64,000 nt of DNA from Formicarius rufipectus (GCA_013399695.1 VXAU01000760.1:4510967-4574966); one strand, 5' to 3'. Positions 27,701 through 38,116 are shown, counted from the stretch's first letter. Numbers and translations: made by a program. The notes: generated by a model not told the origin, from the letters alone.

Positions 27701-30700
27701 TGGATTACTGGGAATGGCAGGAGCTGGCCTCCTGCTCCTGTCCATCCACAGCATGATGAAGTAAGATCAAGAAAGCACTTGGCAGGCCTTTGCCTACTAT
27801 TAATGACTTTCATTAAGTTTTTTTACACGTTTCCTATCAGCCAAGTAAGTGTCCAAATGGGATGAGGGGAAAGGAAAAAAGAATCACAACAACTTCTTGC
27901 AGCTTACCAGTCTTCTCTACTGCTTGACATATTGTTCAGGGCACGTCTCCTTGACCAACTTCAGCATTAAACTTACTTCCATGCTGACATGGGAGAGGAG
28001 AACTATCATAGCCATTTAACTGACCTCATCTACGACAAGACAACCACCCTCTGAGAAGCAGTGACAAATCACATGTATAAAAATCCAGATCCAACAAACA
28101 AAACTAACAGCCTTACTCAAAAATCTGCTTGAGTCATATTATTTACTTGGTCATAAAATTAAGTTTATCATGAGTATTTGCTCTTTGTTTTCTCCATTTC
28201 TCAATACTGTTTTAGTGCATCCTTACCTGAAGGACAGATGAGAACAGAAGTACAAAATAGGCAAGAAAAACACATTTTATGATATAATCAAAGACTGAAA
28301 TAACCCAATTGGACAGGGAGATTAGAATTACATCTGGGTACAATGCATATGGTACGCACATAAACATATCATCTCCAAGAGAATCTTTAACTTTTACTCA
28401 ACATTTTATCATTTGTAGGTGCTTTGGTTGGATTAGTTTTCTACAGAAGGCCAAATTACCCACAATTTTCCACGAGCAGACTGCAGAAAAGCACCATGCA
28501 TTTAAAGAAAGCAAACAGTGAGCCTGTCTTGATAATTTTCCAATCGTGTACTCAGAAAGTTAGGAAGGAAAAACAGTGATGGAGAACATAATTCCTCTTG
28601 CATACACAATGTATGGAAACATTCAGGCACATGTTTGAAGCACAAGCATCCTTGGAGAGAAGGGTTTTCACCACAGCTTACTGCGTGAGACGAAAGGACA
28701 TTGCAGCCTAAGCTCAGTGCACTTGGCTGTGATGCAGAAGGAGCACAAGTACCCCCAGACTCTGACCCAGTTGGGGGCAGTCACTTCAGAACACAGAGCT
28801 GGCAGCTTCCTGGTGTGTACAGGTTTGATGAAAGATATGTGCCCTTTAAGAGTTTGCAGGAAGATGCCCAAATTCCAGTACTATAAAGACCCCTTTCCTT
28901 GATGCTTCAACATAAAGGAAAAAAATACGGAAATACTTTCTCAGAAAAGCTCTCTCCCTCACCAGATCGCTAAGCCATAACTCAAAATATAGCAGATAAA
29001 TACTAGCCTTACAATTGAAACAGATTTTGAGCTGCAGAAACCTACAGACATATGATAAATCCCACAACTCTCAAAGTTTGGAAGTGTTCTTGGGCCCTCT
29101 TAACAACATCAGAAAACACTAGGGCTGACACTTTTACCCTGAGTGTGGAATTCTAAGTAACTAAAGCTGGGAAAACCTGAAGAAGTGCTGAAAATAAGGA
29201 CAGAAAGCATATGACTACCATTTTTACAGGCAGACATGAAAACTGAGTCCTACATTCATCTGCACCACAGTCATTTTTTAAAATAAACCCATAAACATTA
29301 GGTACATAATTAGGTTTCCCTAAGTCTGATATGCTGTGCTGGTTTAAAAGTAAACTGGTGGGAGAAATGAACTCCCAAGAGAGACTACAAGTCAGAGTTA
29401 CAGCTTACTAAAATGATTACAATAAACACAATGATACAGAGAAAAGTGGGTTTAACCCACAAAGGCAGATGTGAGTCAAGAACAGAACATTGTTGTTAAA
29501 CCCCTGTGCTGAGCACCATGTGGTCCCCCTGAATGCAAAGTAAAAGGAAAGGAAACCTGTTGGTGAGGATGATGGTCACAGTTCTGTCAGAGTAATGATC
29601 ACAGTCTTGTGGAGAGTGGCAGTCGCAGTCCTGGTGAGGTTCTGGGGATAAAATGAGTGGTACCACAAGTCCCAAACCCCCAAGATTATATATGCTCAAG
29701 TTCAGGTGATGCCCAGTACCTCCCCCAGAGCAGGGAATTCCACAGTTGGTGTTTGACCTCTGTGAGTCCCGGGGTGTTCTGGAATCTTTGATGGTCTGGG
29801 TCGTTGCAGCTGCCTGTTGTGCCACTCTCTGGTGGCCCATCAGCAGACATGGCCCTCAGGCTGCGTGTGCAGGTGCTGATGCCTCCCCCAGGGGAGTTAT
29901 CACAGCTGAGTCAGTGATGTGAAGACAGAAACACTCCTCTGTCTCACAGGGTTCTTTAACAGCCAGCTGGTAGCCTGAGGGGTCAGGTGTGCCCTGGGCA
30001 GCTGCTGCCAACGACCCATCATTAACAGCTCATCAGAAATGACACAGAGGGTCACAGAATACACAGTTTTAATTACACCCACATAGCGATAAACTGGTCC
30101 CAGCCTCTGTAACTAGGACTTATGTAAAGTTTTGAAGTATTCATACCAATAACACATCTCTTCTATAGTCATAGCCTTGCAAAACCATATTTCTATATTC
30201 AGCACAAGAACAGGTTGCCCAGACTGAAGGTTCATGTCTGTCCTTGAAGACTTTCAAAACCCAGAGCCCTGATGGAGCCCTGAACAAAGCAACAAGCAAA
30301 TGGGTTCCAGTGTCAAACAACTTTAAACAAAGCACCACAGCAGATGGCCCCCAGAGATCCCTTCCAAACTATGCCACTCTGACTTTATCATACAACACTC
30401 CAGGGATTTTATTTGGATTGGTATTTATCCTTTGACTGCATCAAGCAAAAGGCCAAACCCACAAATGATCTGGATTTGTGCAGCTGTTCTGCACACATCA
30501 GTAGCATTACTTATTTATACTAGAGTTGAATATGAATTATGAAATAATAAGTCAAGGGGCTTTGCATATACACATCAATTTATTTTCTGTCTTGGTAAGC
30601 CTGAATCAACAAGTGAGACATAAAACACCTGAAAGCCTGGGACTACACACCAAACAAAGCTATTAATAAAGCCAACAGAAACCTCTGATAGTTGACAATT

Positions 30701-31607
30701 AATTTACTCAAATTATGTCCCTGGCACCCCTGTAACCCAACATGCACAACTGCTTTTGCAGTTACTGAACAGAGCACCACCCAAGGCCATCTGCACTTTT
30801 ATCATGGGGTGGCGTTTGTTCCTAAACCTGCTCAGATTTAACCAGACTGCAGGATGCCCTGGCAGGGGCAGTAAAAAGGCAAACTGCGCAGGGCCCAAAG
30901 TCATACCCATCTCACTGATCACCAAGCCTAATCAGAACTGTTCTCTGTACAAATTGTGTACCTCAGGAAGCACAGCTAATTAGGCAGAAAATTAAGGTCA
31001 GGATGTCAGATACTTCATAAGCATCCTCAGAACTTAGGGTAGGGGAGTGAAACAGAACCTCCTGACACCACACCACAGGCTTGTTAATGCAGCAAGCAAG
31101 AAACAGGAACACCTTCAGTCTTCTAGAAACCAAAAGTGTACTGATATTAGTAAAGAAATATACAATATTTCTGTTCTTTCTTGAGTTTTGAGACTTTGAC
31201 TCAGTAGAAGGATTTTGCAGTGATGCAAAGGTGAGAAGAGCCAACAAAATGAGCCGCTCTCAGGTGAGTTTGGAGCAATGCCAGAACAATCACAGACTCC
31301 CAGAATATCTCAAGTTGCAAGGGACCCAAAAGGATCAATAAGGAAACAGTAAAAAACATTGCCTTGCTTATCAACCTGACCTATAGCTGAGTAAACTCCA
31401 CATTCTTAAAGAGCAGCTAACCAGTTTAAATTTATCAAAATACGGCAGAAGATTTGTGGTATATAAAAATCGGGTAAGATTTTTGAATTTGAAGGTCTGA
31501 TTTCTCGTATTTGTCCATAAAGTTCTGAGAGCCAGAAGCAACTGCCAGCATGCCAATACAAAAAGTAATACATGTTGCACAGTTATACTTACATTTTTAG
31601 CCGTCAT
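557..31607 (-). CDS. TFDP2: TFDP2 (DP-2), E2F dimerisation partner; 3' end missing
   Basis: DP-2 is the obligate partner of E2F factors; the heterodimer binds E2F sites in the nucleus and controls G1/S genes. Ten exons join in one open frame of about 351 residues: an N-terminal regulatory segment (1-118), a basic Lys/Arg stretch with [12 protein letters not shown] (about 120-131), the winged-helix DNA-binding domain (about 132-215) with the RRRVYD contact motif at about 182-187, a coiled coil rich in Lys, Arg and Gln (223-260) and the start of the DP marked-box region (LPFLIVNTSKRTIIDCSIS, then DDSEVLKRMG). The family is about 446 residues long, so roughly 95, including the usual acidic tail, lie left of position 1. 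DP-2 rather than DP-1 is favoured by MTAKN, by NSTIQLPF and by GK5 as neighbour. All introns are GT-AG and there is no frameshift or stop. The family assignment is from remembered protein sequence. Confidence 0.96.
724..4770 (-). other. TFDP2 intron, about 4.0 kb
   Basis: This intron separates the two marked-box exons. It is ordinary AT-rich sequence. The open frames inside it, up to about 148 residues, lack start context, splice support or any recognisable domain. No repeat family could be named with confidence. Confidence 0.7.
4771..4922 (-). CDS. TFDP2: TFDP2 coding exon, coiled-coil end and marked-box start (residues 246-295)
   Basis: The acceptor TTTTTACAG is followed by QIAFKNLVQRNQQNEQQNQG, then PPSLNSTIQLPFLIVNTSK and a segment ending SSD plus two bases of Lys296. 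The donor is GTGAGT. This part of DP proteins packs against the E2F coiled coil and marked box in the heterodimer. The length of 152 bases leaves two spare bases, matching the next exon at 723. Confidence 0.96.
5544..5612 (-). CDS. TFDP2: TFDP2 coding exon, dimerisation helix (residues 223-245)
   Basis: A 69-base exon of exactly 23 codons reading IEKQKRIERIKQKRAQLQEL, then LLQ, with acceptor ATCTTTTAAG and donor GTATAT. The alternating charged and leucine pattern is the start of the DP coiled coil that pairs with E2F. The short introns on either side (621 and 2,049 bases) show nothing notable except a run of A at 5511-5526. Confidence 0.97.
7662..7808 (-). CDS. TFDP2: TFDP2 coding exon, second half of the DNA-binding domain (residues 174-222)
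   Basis: 147 bases, 49 codons: QAYDQKNIRRRVYDALNVLM, AMNIISKEKKEIRWIGLPTN, SAQECQNLE. RRRVYD is the recognition-helix motif shared by DP and E2F proteins, and the KEKKEIRWIGLP strand closes the winged helix. The donor is GTAAAG. The acceptor is a tandem TAGCAG, so splicing can start at 7808 (with Gln174) or at 7805 (without it). Both choices keep frame. Confidence 0.97.
7804..7813 (-). promoter_or_regulatory. NAGNAG tandem splice acceptor of TFDP2
   Basis: On the minus strand the intron ends GTAGCAG before GCTTATGAT. Two AG acceptors lie three bases apart (exon start 7808 or 7805), giving D-S-Q-A-Y-D or D-S-A-Y-D. I recall both forms among annotated mammalian DP-2 isoforms. The motif itself is read directly. 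Confidence 0.85.
8334..8496 (-). CDS. TFDP2: TFDP2 coding exon, basic stretch and first half of the DNA-binding domain (residues 119-173)
   Basis: The acceptor CTCTTTCCAG is followed by one base completing Ser119, then [40 protein letters not shown] and SEFTNSNSHLPADS. The donor is GTAAGC. The lysine-rich start is a possible nuclear localisation signal and precedes helix 1 of the winged helix. Length is 163 bases in the expected phase. Confidence 0.97.
9127..9162 (+). repeat. Pyrimidine-rich low-complexity tract
   Basis: Nearly pure T with scattered C, inside the TFDP2 intron between 8497 and 9737. On the transcribed strand it is a purine tract. The rest of that 1.2-kb intron is unremarkable. 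Confidence 0.8.
9738..9785 (-). CDS. TFDP2: TFDP2 small coding exon (residues 103-118)
   Basis: A 48-base exon: one base completes Gly103, then ERKRTQEIIESDFSE and two bases of Ser119. The acceptor is TTTTCTTAG and the donor GTGAGT. The ERKR cluster and the acidic SDFSE lie in the linker before the DNA-binding domain. Confidence 0.95.
9786..11988 (-). other. TFDP2 intron, about 2.2 kb
   Basis: The segment 10,200-10,980 is visibly richer in G and C than its surroundings and carries several overlapping open frames of 60-97 residues on both strands. None has a recognisable domain. I see no CpG cluster there and no named repeat. Confidence 0.6.
11989..12110 (-). CDS. TFDP2: TFDP2 coding exon (residues 63-102)
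   Basis: The acceptor ATTTTACAG is followed by IISTPQRLTSSGSVLIGSPY, then NPAPTMVTQTHITEASGWVP and two bases of Gly103. The donor is GTAAGA. In remembered human isoforms a shorter DP-2 starts with Met directly before IISTPQR, so this exon is the junction between long and short forms. It has Ser and Thr sites but no folded domain. Confidence 0.96.
12985..13056 (+). repeat. AT/GT microsatellite
   Basis: Interrupted (TA)n with TG steps inside the TFDP2 intron, about 300 bases from the CpG-rich islet. Likely polymorphic in length. Confidence 0.85.
13330..13490 (-). promoter_or_regulatory. Intronic CpG-rich islet; candidate alternative TFDP2 promoter
   Basis: A sharp GC- and CpG-rich block of about 160 bases in otherwise AT-rich intron. 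On the minus strand it holds CGGAAGTG (ETS/GABP type, about 13463-13470), GC-boxes and a CTCF-like core. It lies about 1.3 kb upstream, in gene direction, of the exon at 12110, where a short DP-2 isoform begins. The promoter role is inferred. No first exon with a clear donor could be fixed, and an enhancer or a pure CTCF site is equally possible. Confidence 0.5.
13398..13414 (-). promoter_or_regulatory. CTCF-type motif
   Basis: On the minus strand the core reads CCGCCAGGGGGCGCTGC. It differs from the CTCF core consensus CCASYAGRKGGCRS only at the third base (G for A). It sits inside the intronic CpG islet. Confidence 0.6.
15123..15226 (-). CDS. TFDP2: TFDP2 coding exon (residues 28-62)
   Basis: The acceptor CTTTTTAG joins to the spare base of the previous exon to give GNISVITLPVSSTNSPTKIL, then PKTLGPINVNVGPQM. 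The donor is GTAAGT directly after the ATG codon of Met62. The SPTKILPKTLGP segment is conserved between DP-1 and DP-2. The exon is 104 bases and ends on a codon boundary. Confidence 0.96.
15227..24940 (-). other. TFDP2 intron, about 9.7 kb
   Basis: A long intron with no recognisable gene. The open frames at 15796-16285 and 17937-18443 sit in slightly GC-richer stretches and look like chance. An A/C-rich low-complexity stretch lies at 19858-19935. No LINE or LTR could be named here. Confidence 0.6.
19858..19935 (+). repeat. A/C-rich low-complexity stretch
   Basis: Repeated AAAC and AAACCC-like words with almost no G or T, inside the TFDP2 intron. Confidence 0.75.
24941..25007 (-). CDS. TFDP2: TFDP2 coding exon (residues 6-27)
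   Basis: The acceptor TTTTGTTCAG is followed by VGVTSTNGDLKGFIDQNQSP, TK and one base. The donor is GTAAGA. It matches the N-terminal DP-2 segment whose human version ends in DQNLSPTK. The 67 bases leave one base, which the exon at 15226 uses. Confidence 0.95.
26447..26460 (+). promoter_or_regulatory. CTCF-type motif in a GC-rich patch
   Basis: The plus strand reads ACAGCAGGTGGCAG, one mismatch (first base) from the core CCASYAGRKGGCRS. It is followed directly by two copies of the 11-base unit CAGCGGCGCGG at 26458-26479. The surrounding 600 bases are GC-rich compared with the intron. Binding is inferred from the motif alone. Confidence 0.5.
26458..26479 (+). repeat. 11-bp tandem duplication
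   Basis: Two perfect copies of CAGCGGCGCGG overlap the end of the CTCF-type motif. CpG-rich, which is unusual for this intron. Confidence 0.85.
29335..30083. mobile_element. Probable solo LTR of an avian endogenous retrovirus (ERVL-like)
   Basis: The block begins TGTGCTGGTTTAAAAGTAAA and can be read to an end near CCCACA at 30083, giving the TG...CA ends of an LTR over about 750 bases. Inside are an AATAAA-like word, GC-richer stretches and three imperfect units of about 23-24 bases at 29571-29642. The opening resembles songbird ERVL LTRs from memory. No gag or pol remains, so it would be a solo LTR. A clear target-site duplication was not found, so the ends and orientation are uncertain. 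Confidence 0.55.
29571..29642 (+). repeat. Three imperfect units of about 24 bp
   Basis: The units share the core TCACAGT or TCGCAGT followed by a GT-rich part and GAG. They lie within the LTR-like element and may be its U3 repeats. Confidence 0.7.
30199..30390 (+). mobile_element. Degenerate CR1 LINE fragment
   Basis: Words typical of the CR1 3' region in the expected order: CAGGTTGCCCAGACTGAAGG, then GTCCTTGAAGACTTTCAAAA, GAGCCCTGAACAA and CCAGAGATCCCTTCCAAACT. It has diverged and lacks the terminal ATTCTATG repeats. Confidence 0.5.
31286..31345 (-). mobile_element. Short CR1 3'-end fragment
   Basis: Read on the minus strand it gives TGATCCTTTTGGGTCCCTTG, then CAACTTGAGATATTCTGGGA, the form of a CR1 tail. 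It is only about 60 bases long, ends about 250 bases from the TFDP2 start-codon exon and is in the gene's sense orientation. Confidence 0.6.
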
Positions 31608-31686
31608 GTCAGACAGTATTGCTTTATATTTCGTAAAACCATAAGATATCCCTTTTCATCTTCACAGAATCTTTAAAATGAACATC
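31593..31686 (-). CDS. TFDP2: TFDP2 leader and start-codon exon (coding 31593-31607)
   Basis: The acceptor TTTCTTACAG opens the exon at 31686. After 79 leader bases comes ATG at 31607 (context GACATGA, with G at -3) and five codons, MTAKN, before the donor GTAAGT. MTAKN is the start of full-length DP-2, which fixes the start. The leader holds three short upstream ORFs. The 5' boundary is inferred from the acceptor. Confidence 0.85.
31604..31642 (-). CDS. Upstream ORF 3, overlapping the TFDP2 start (12 codons)
   Basis: ATG at 31642 with G at +4 opens 12 codons and stops at a TGA that shares ATGA with the main start codon. Such an overlap could allow termination-reinitiation or reduce DP-2 output. 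Coding of a functional peptide is unlikely. Confidence 0.5.
   Translation of the reverse strand: MVLRNIKQYCLT
31624..31659 (-). CDS. Upstream ORF 2 in the TFDP2 leader (11 codons)
   Basis: ATG at 31659 has a good context (AAG before the ATG, A at -3) and runs 11 codons to TAA. It overlaps upstream ORF 3 in another frame. Likely regulatory rather than peptide-coding. Confidence 0.5.
   Translation of the reverse strand: MKRDILWFYEI
31662..31685 (-). CDS. Upstream ORF 1 in the TFDP2 leader (7 codons)
   Basis: ATG at 31685, the second base of the exon, then seven codons ending in TGA. The context upstream depends on the preceding exon, which is not identified. Confidence 0.4.
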   Translation of the reverse strand: MFILKIL

Positions 31687-33770
31687 CTGTAAGAAAGTTA
31701 ATGAAATATCTTAGCTGAAACTCTGCTTTTTGATAAAATCAATCACCGCAATAGTCAGGATCTGCATGAACACTAGAAATGTACATTGCTTGGAACAGGC
31801 AGAGATGAAATCCTACAGACAGAGGCCCAACTTACACTGTGGTATTATGATCTTTGTGCTTGTTCTTTTTCACCCTTCTCAACCTTCCACACAAACTCTC
31901 CAAAAACATCATCTGGAGCTCTGGCCAAAATGCATGACACATTTTGACCTCTCTTTCTTTAAGAGGCTTTACAAGTAATTTACTCAAATCAAACATAGTT
32001 TAGAACACATTTGATAAGCAGTTTTAACCCCTTTACAGATAAGCAAACCGGGTTCATCTTTGACAAGTTATTTGCTGTGAGGCTTAGTGATTCAGAAGGT
32101 ATTGTCCATAAACTATTACAGTCCTTTGCCACAATGCACTTCAGACAGTATGAACAGTTGGTTTTCTTCCAGCTTTATGAACACATTTTGTCAAGCTCAA
32201 GAAGCCAGACTTTGTGACCCCACCATCTGCCATGACCTCTTGTCAGGTTCACACAAAAGAATCAACACAGATGGCCTCAAAACGGAGATTCTCTTCATCC
32301 CCACTTGCTGCCTCTCCTTGCACCACGGAGACAGATAAACATAAAACTCAACCTTTTTGTTCTTTAGACTGTTCCTACTGAAATGAAGCTGCATGAAGAG
32401 GAGTTCAGAGCCCAAAGCACATGAGACACAATGATTGCTTTATCTGAACTAAGACTGTCCCTTCATAATCTAAGCCTTGATTTATAATCCATAATTCTGC
32501 CTTTTGGTCATATATTGTACAGTAGACAAGGAGCCAATCAAACTGTCTGACTTTGTAAACTTTGAGTTGTAGCTTCTTCTAGAACATATGTTTCCTAATC
32601 ACTTATGCCAATGACATTCAAAAGTCAGTTTGAGCATTAAATTTACAGAAGCCCAGACAGTCAAGCTCTAGCTACAAAAAACATGTTTGTTTGTACCTAT
32701 TCTCAAGTTAAAAGCCAGACCTTTTGTAAAGTTTCTGTGATACTGAAGTGGAATCCCACATACTGGGTAAAACTGAATAGTAGAAGAGAATAAAGTTCAA
32801 TAACAGTCTGTCTTCTGACCCCAAAAATGAAGATCTACCAAACTTACCCCCGTTTCCCTTCTCAAATTATCAAGATTTCACAATCAGACTTTCACACAGA
32901 CCAGCACCACACCAAGAGACTCCTCAGTGCCAGAGGCCAGTTCACAACATAAGTGTAATTTATGTAAGTAATACATCAGTACTAAACATACACAAATGAA
33001 GACAACTATCTGATAATTACCTACATTTTTATGATATAAGTCACTGTGAACACACAGAAAAAAAAAAAGACACTTTAGCACCCTAGAATGATTTTTATCA
33101 TCACCAAGGAGTGCTTTTTTCCATTTGCTGGATCAAGAGGGTTAAAAAATGAAAATTATTCCAAGTAACCAGGTCAGCCAAGAGGAAAGTGTGATCAGTT
33201 TCAAGAAAAAGAAACCCGTATAACACGAGCCTTTCCACTAGAAATTAATTTATGTTCTTCACACCTCTCTCCATAGTACTAACTTTCAAGCTATGGTACT
33301 ACAAGGGTGATTTCAGAAGACAGCAGCAACGAAAAGATTCCTGATTAGTCAGTACACGCTCTGTTTTAAACCACTAATTTATGCACAGCATCTACATGGC
33401 TTAGACCACCTGTTACACATATGCTGCTCCATTGCGTCTCAGTTTTCAGACCAGTAAAATTTGAAAATTATGAAGTACTTAACAGAACTCAAACTGCTCA
33501 CAGGAAGCATCTCCCCATCTTGTTTCTAAAAAAAATTTAAATATCCAACTCCTTTTTGAAGAAACTGTGATAAAAAAATACCTATTTTAGTAAAATACCT
33601 GTATGCACAAGTCAGATTAAATTCTTGGTATCCCCTGAAACAGAAATGCAACTTTGTAAGCAAATTTCTGAAATCTGAATTACAGATTCTGCATCCCTAG
33701 AAGAAGATTCCAATGATTTGTCAACTTTCTTTCTAGTCCTCTTCAGATGACTTAGTCTCAGTTTTATCTT

Positions 33771-33792
33771 TCATATATATATATACATATAC
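33771..33792 (+). repeat. Short (AT)n microsatellite
   Basis: An alternating AT run with one C, in the first intron of TFDP2. Confidence 0.75.
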
Positions 33793-36678
33793 AAGAAATA
33801 CACTTAGCCTACAAACTGCAAAAGGCAGGAACACCATGTAACATCCAGCTTGTCACTTAAAGAAGCATTCAAAAAGCCAGTCAAAGGAGTGCATTCATCA
33901 AGTCACATACACAGAGTGGGAGATAAATCACCTTCAGCTACCACACAGTTATTTTTATTTTGAAAATTATGTTAGAAAGTAGCTTTTAGGAAGCATTTGA
34001 AAGGTACTCCCACCACGATGTGTATGATGAAGTTCTTGCACGTACAACTTCTTTCATAGCTTTTACTGTGAGCAACTATATGCTTTGAAAGAATTCCCTG
34101 TAGGCAACAACAGACAAGGTGACTAAAGAGACTGAACAAAGGAAAACTAAGGGACTTGACCACTAAATGATATCAGAAGTTTTTAACAAAATAAAATAGT
34201 TTGAGAAGAGTAGTGAGTTTAAAAGCTTCATTTAATGACTTTTATTTGATTTAAAGGCTGTGGCTTATGAATTCAAAGTATGGAAGTTTCCCCTGCTTCA
34301 TGACACAAGAACGAAATGAGGATGACTGCTTTAAACCAAGACGCAAACAGAAGATAAAACTACCCAAACCTAATCTGAAACCCAAGATCTCACCCTGTAG
34401 TTGTGATTGAGCAAAATGCCAACGTGTGATCAGAACAAATTAACTGACACCTCCTGACAACAGCAGTAATTATGACTCCAGTTTACATAGTACAGAGAAT
34501 TTGGAAAAGCAGACAAGACCTACCCACAAGTTCAGTGAGTACAAACTGTAGCACTTCAGGTGTACAATGGACACCCACCCACCAGTGTGGTTTGCCAGAA
34601 GCACGTCAGGGGAATGCCCCTTCAGGGACTTCATGCTGCACACACTGAGGCACCAAACGCACTGGACCTAGGTGAGTACTCCTGGACTTGATTCCAAATG
34701 CTACAGCCCCATCACTCCCACTGCTCCCGTACTTATTCTCACTGTTGTACCTAGTACATGACTATCACAGTACACATTAAATGCACATGTACATATTAGA
34801 TGACTATGTGTGTTGTATATACATATATGTGACCAGCAAAAGCACCACTGATGGAGGCTACTGAGTATCCCAGGGATGACGACAGGCCTGAGTGGATGTG
34901 CAAATGACAAAACACACGAAAGAGGAATGAAATCCAAAGCTGGATTCAAATTATCCCCTGGCTGAAAGTGCCCAAAGTCTTCATGCACTCAACTGCACTG
35001 CTGAGCCTCAAGGTCTGCTGCTCATCCAGTCCTGATGGTGGAGAGTCCCAGATCCACTCAGAATTGGACACTCCTTCCCTCAAGGGACTCAGTTTCTTAG
35101 GCATGTTCTTAGACACGCTCAGTGCTATGCCAGTACTAGCAGTAAACGATATGTCTAAGAATAGGAGCAGCACTCTAGGCTTATTTCAAAATCGATGAGG
35201 TGAAGTATGTCCCTTACTGCCCAAATAAGAACATTACATTAAACATGTGGAATAATTCCCAAGTACTTGAACCTTTGAAGGCTCTTTTAATTCCCTAAAC
35301 CAGCTCATTGTCATTCCAGATAAAGTACACAGGGCTTGATAGCAGAAAAGTGGGCAAAATTCAGGCAGTACTTAAAACAAGAAGATCTAAAATATCTGAG
35401 TTTTATATATAACTTTTATCAGCACAGATACATTTGGAATTACCAGAAAAGTAGCTGCTGTTATTTTTTAGGTAGCCAATCTACTATCTAAGCTCATTTT
35501 GGTTCTCTCACTAGGGTTCTAGTCTATAGCTGATTACCATATAGGGCACAAAATCTGGGACATTACTGCTTCAGTGGTAAGAGGCAGGTACAACTTCCTT
35601 TCAGGGTAAAGAGCACACTGTATTTTAGCAAATACATTTTTGTCTCAAGAAATTTAATTTTTGCAATGGATTGACATTTGAAAAAAATTCAGTGATTGTA
35701 TGAGTGAGTGTGAAATACCTTGGTAAGCAGGTTTGTGCATTGCCAATAACACACTGTTTTGTCTTTCAATTAAGCTTAGCTGAAAACAGCATCTTTTTGA
35801 CTACTGAGACTTCACACAAGCTTCTTGCTACCACCAGCTCACATACTGTATGACACATCAGACAATGCTCTAGACATTAATATGGTCTTGCAATGAGCTT
35901 TGAGATTTTAACATTGCCAGAGTTACCAGTATCTTGACAAATACATGGTGGAACAGTGAAACCTCCCTGTTGAGATACATTTTTGTCTACACCCCGCAGC
36001 TGGAGGGATCTTAATACCCAATGAACTGAAAAGAATTTTACATTTGGATTTACTTAAGGATCACCAAGTTATACAGTGATAAAAAAACTGATGATGAAGA
36101 GACGTAGTAGCTACTTCTTACATGTTCCTTCCGATTTGCTAGAAGCTTTGCTCTAGTTTAAAGCCATTAACTCTACTCTTGCACGGATTTAAGATTATGA
36201 CAGTATTCACTGAAGGGTAATAGTTACAAAAATTTCATACTTCTGTAGTTATAAGTTAGTCCAAAGGCAAAAAGGGATTTTTCCAGTGATGCACAACTCA
36301 CTGATTACAGGACTCAAAATACCTGAAGGGTACAATTTCATGAGACATGTTGCACTGCTCTTAAGATCCCACCCTTGCAAACATCGCTAAAAGGGCTCTT
36401 CCACCTTCACCCACTTCTTCCACTTTCCATTCCTGCCCCACGCTACCAACAACTCTCACTCCTCCCTGACCTCTCAGTGAGCCAGTTCAGTTCTAATACT
36501 ATCAGAATTCCAACAGTGGGGCTGAAAGGGGGCAGAAGAAAGTTTTCCATAAGCTGCAACCCACTGACAGCTCTGAGGGCCAGCCAGGCCTGTGCACAGG
36601 ACAGGACTAACCCTCAGAATTAACAAGCTGATTGACCAGTTCAGTCTGGTTTGCAGAACCACATTGTGATTCCATTTA

Positions 36679-36700
36679 AAAAACAAACAAACAAACAAAC
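36679..36700 (+). repeat. (AAAC)n microsatellite
   Basis: About five units of AAAC/ACAA, in the first intron of TFDP2. Confidence 0.85.
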
Positions 36701-38116
36701 GCATTTATGATCTCAAAATTTACTTATGGGTTGAAATGCAACAAAAGGTTGGATATGGTTTGTTTATAAGAAGATTACGCCGTGCTTTTGGAGAGTTCAC
36801 TGGACTGTGTGCACATTTCAAAACTCTACTAGGAAGAAGGGGAGTATTATGTCTTCAAATCGATGCTTTCCCAATTTCTTATACAGCAAGAAGCAGGTTG
36901 AATAATTTGCTTTTGACAGAGAGAAGTCTGCTGTTAAACCAAATCAATACACAGCTTGAAACTTTATCAGTTGCATGTATGAAGTTATTGATTGAAAAAA
37001 ATTGTTTAAATGTATTTGGAATTGTACGCTGAATTTTAAATGAACTGAAGTTTATAACAATTCGACTGCACATTCAAGAAAAGAGCACTATATTGCTCGT
37101 TTCTTGAGTCTCAAGGTCATGCTTATGAGAGAAGGAAAAGTTACCTAACCCATTCCTTCCAACAAGTGGAAAGCCCACATAAGCAAAGGTTTTTTATTGC
37201 ACTCTGAGGACATTGGCTCACTTTCACTTGCAGTTTCTGATCTCCCCCACAATTACTGGGCACGGTACCACCATAACACCTGGATGACCACTGTGGTCAC
37301 AAGTGACTTTTAATACATCCAGACATTGGCATTCACAAGCCTTATGGAGGAAACACTGATACATTTGCTTGAAGATTTTATTGCCCACAAATATCATTAT
37401 TACAGCTGATACCAAGTTGAAGAGTTCCTCTGTCCTTCACTAGAAGTTCACAGCCTTCAAGACAGTGAGCACGTCATAACCTGGTAATTTTTTTCTGAAC
37501 AGATGACTGTATTTATTTTTTTTCACTTACATCTCCATCTGAAATTTGCAATAACAGAACAGTTAATGAAAATGTACCCCTACTCTCACAGAACACATCT
37601 GTTAACACCACCCACAGGGAAATGGATTATGAGGTCCTACTAAAACACCCTTCCCATACACCCTGCGAGGTGTTACAGTCACCCAAGAGAGGTTAGTGAG
37701 GGACTGAGGAACAAAATATGAAGAGACTGTAAGACAGAGCTGAATTATCTGTTTTTCCACCCAAACCAAGACAAATCTGGCAGCAACAGGAACCTGATGA
37801 AACAGGAGAAACCGGACCTGCCAAACAGAACAACATATCCTACTCCACAGAGGAAAAAGTAAATTAAGCTGCAAGACCAGAATTACATTTGCAAATGGAT
37901 TTCTGTCTATAGTAGTTAACAAAAATTCCATGTTTTGGACACAAGCACTTCATGCACTGTTAGGAAAGAATCTACGAATGGAAGTACAGTCTCAACTACC
38001 ATCACTGCTTCCTCTTACCACTGTTTGTGTAAAACCTGATTGCCAGGGCACACCTCACTGACTGCATTAATGTGAAACCAGTCAAAAGAAAAGGAATGTC
38101 ACCTTTACAAAGCGGA

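Larger units (their letters stand above)
25008..31592 (-). other. TFDP2 intron, about 6.6 kb
   Basis: This intron holds most of the recognisable repeats in the gene: an LTR-like element at about 29335-30083, CR1-like fragments near 30199-30390 and 31286-31345, and a GC-rich patch with a CTCF-type motif at 26200-26850. The remainder is plain AT-rich sequence. Confidence 0.65.
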
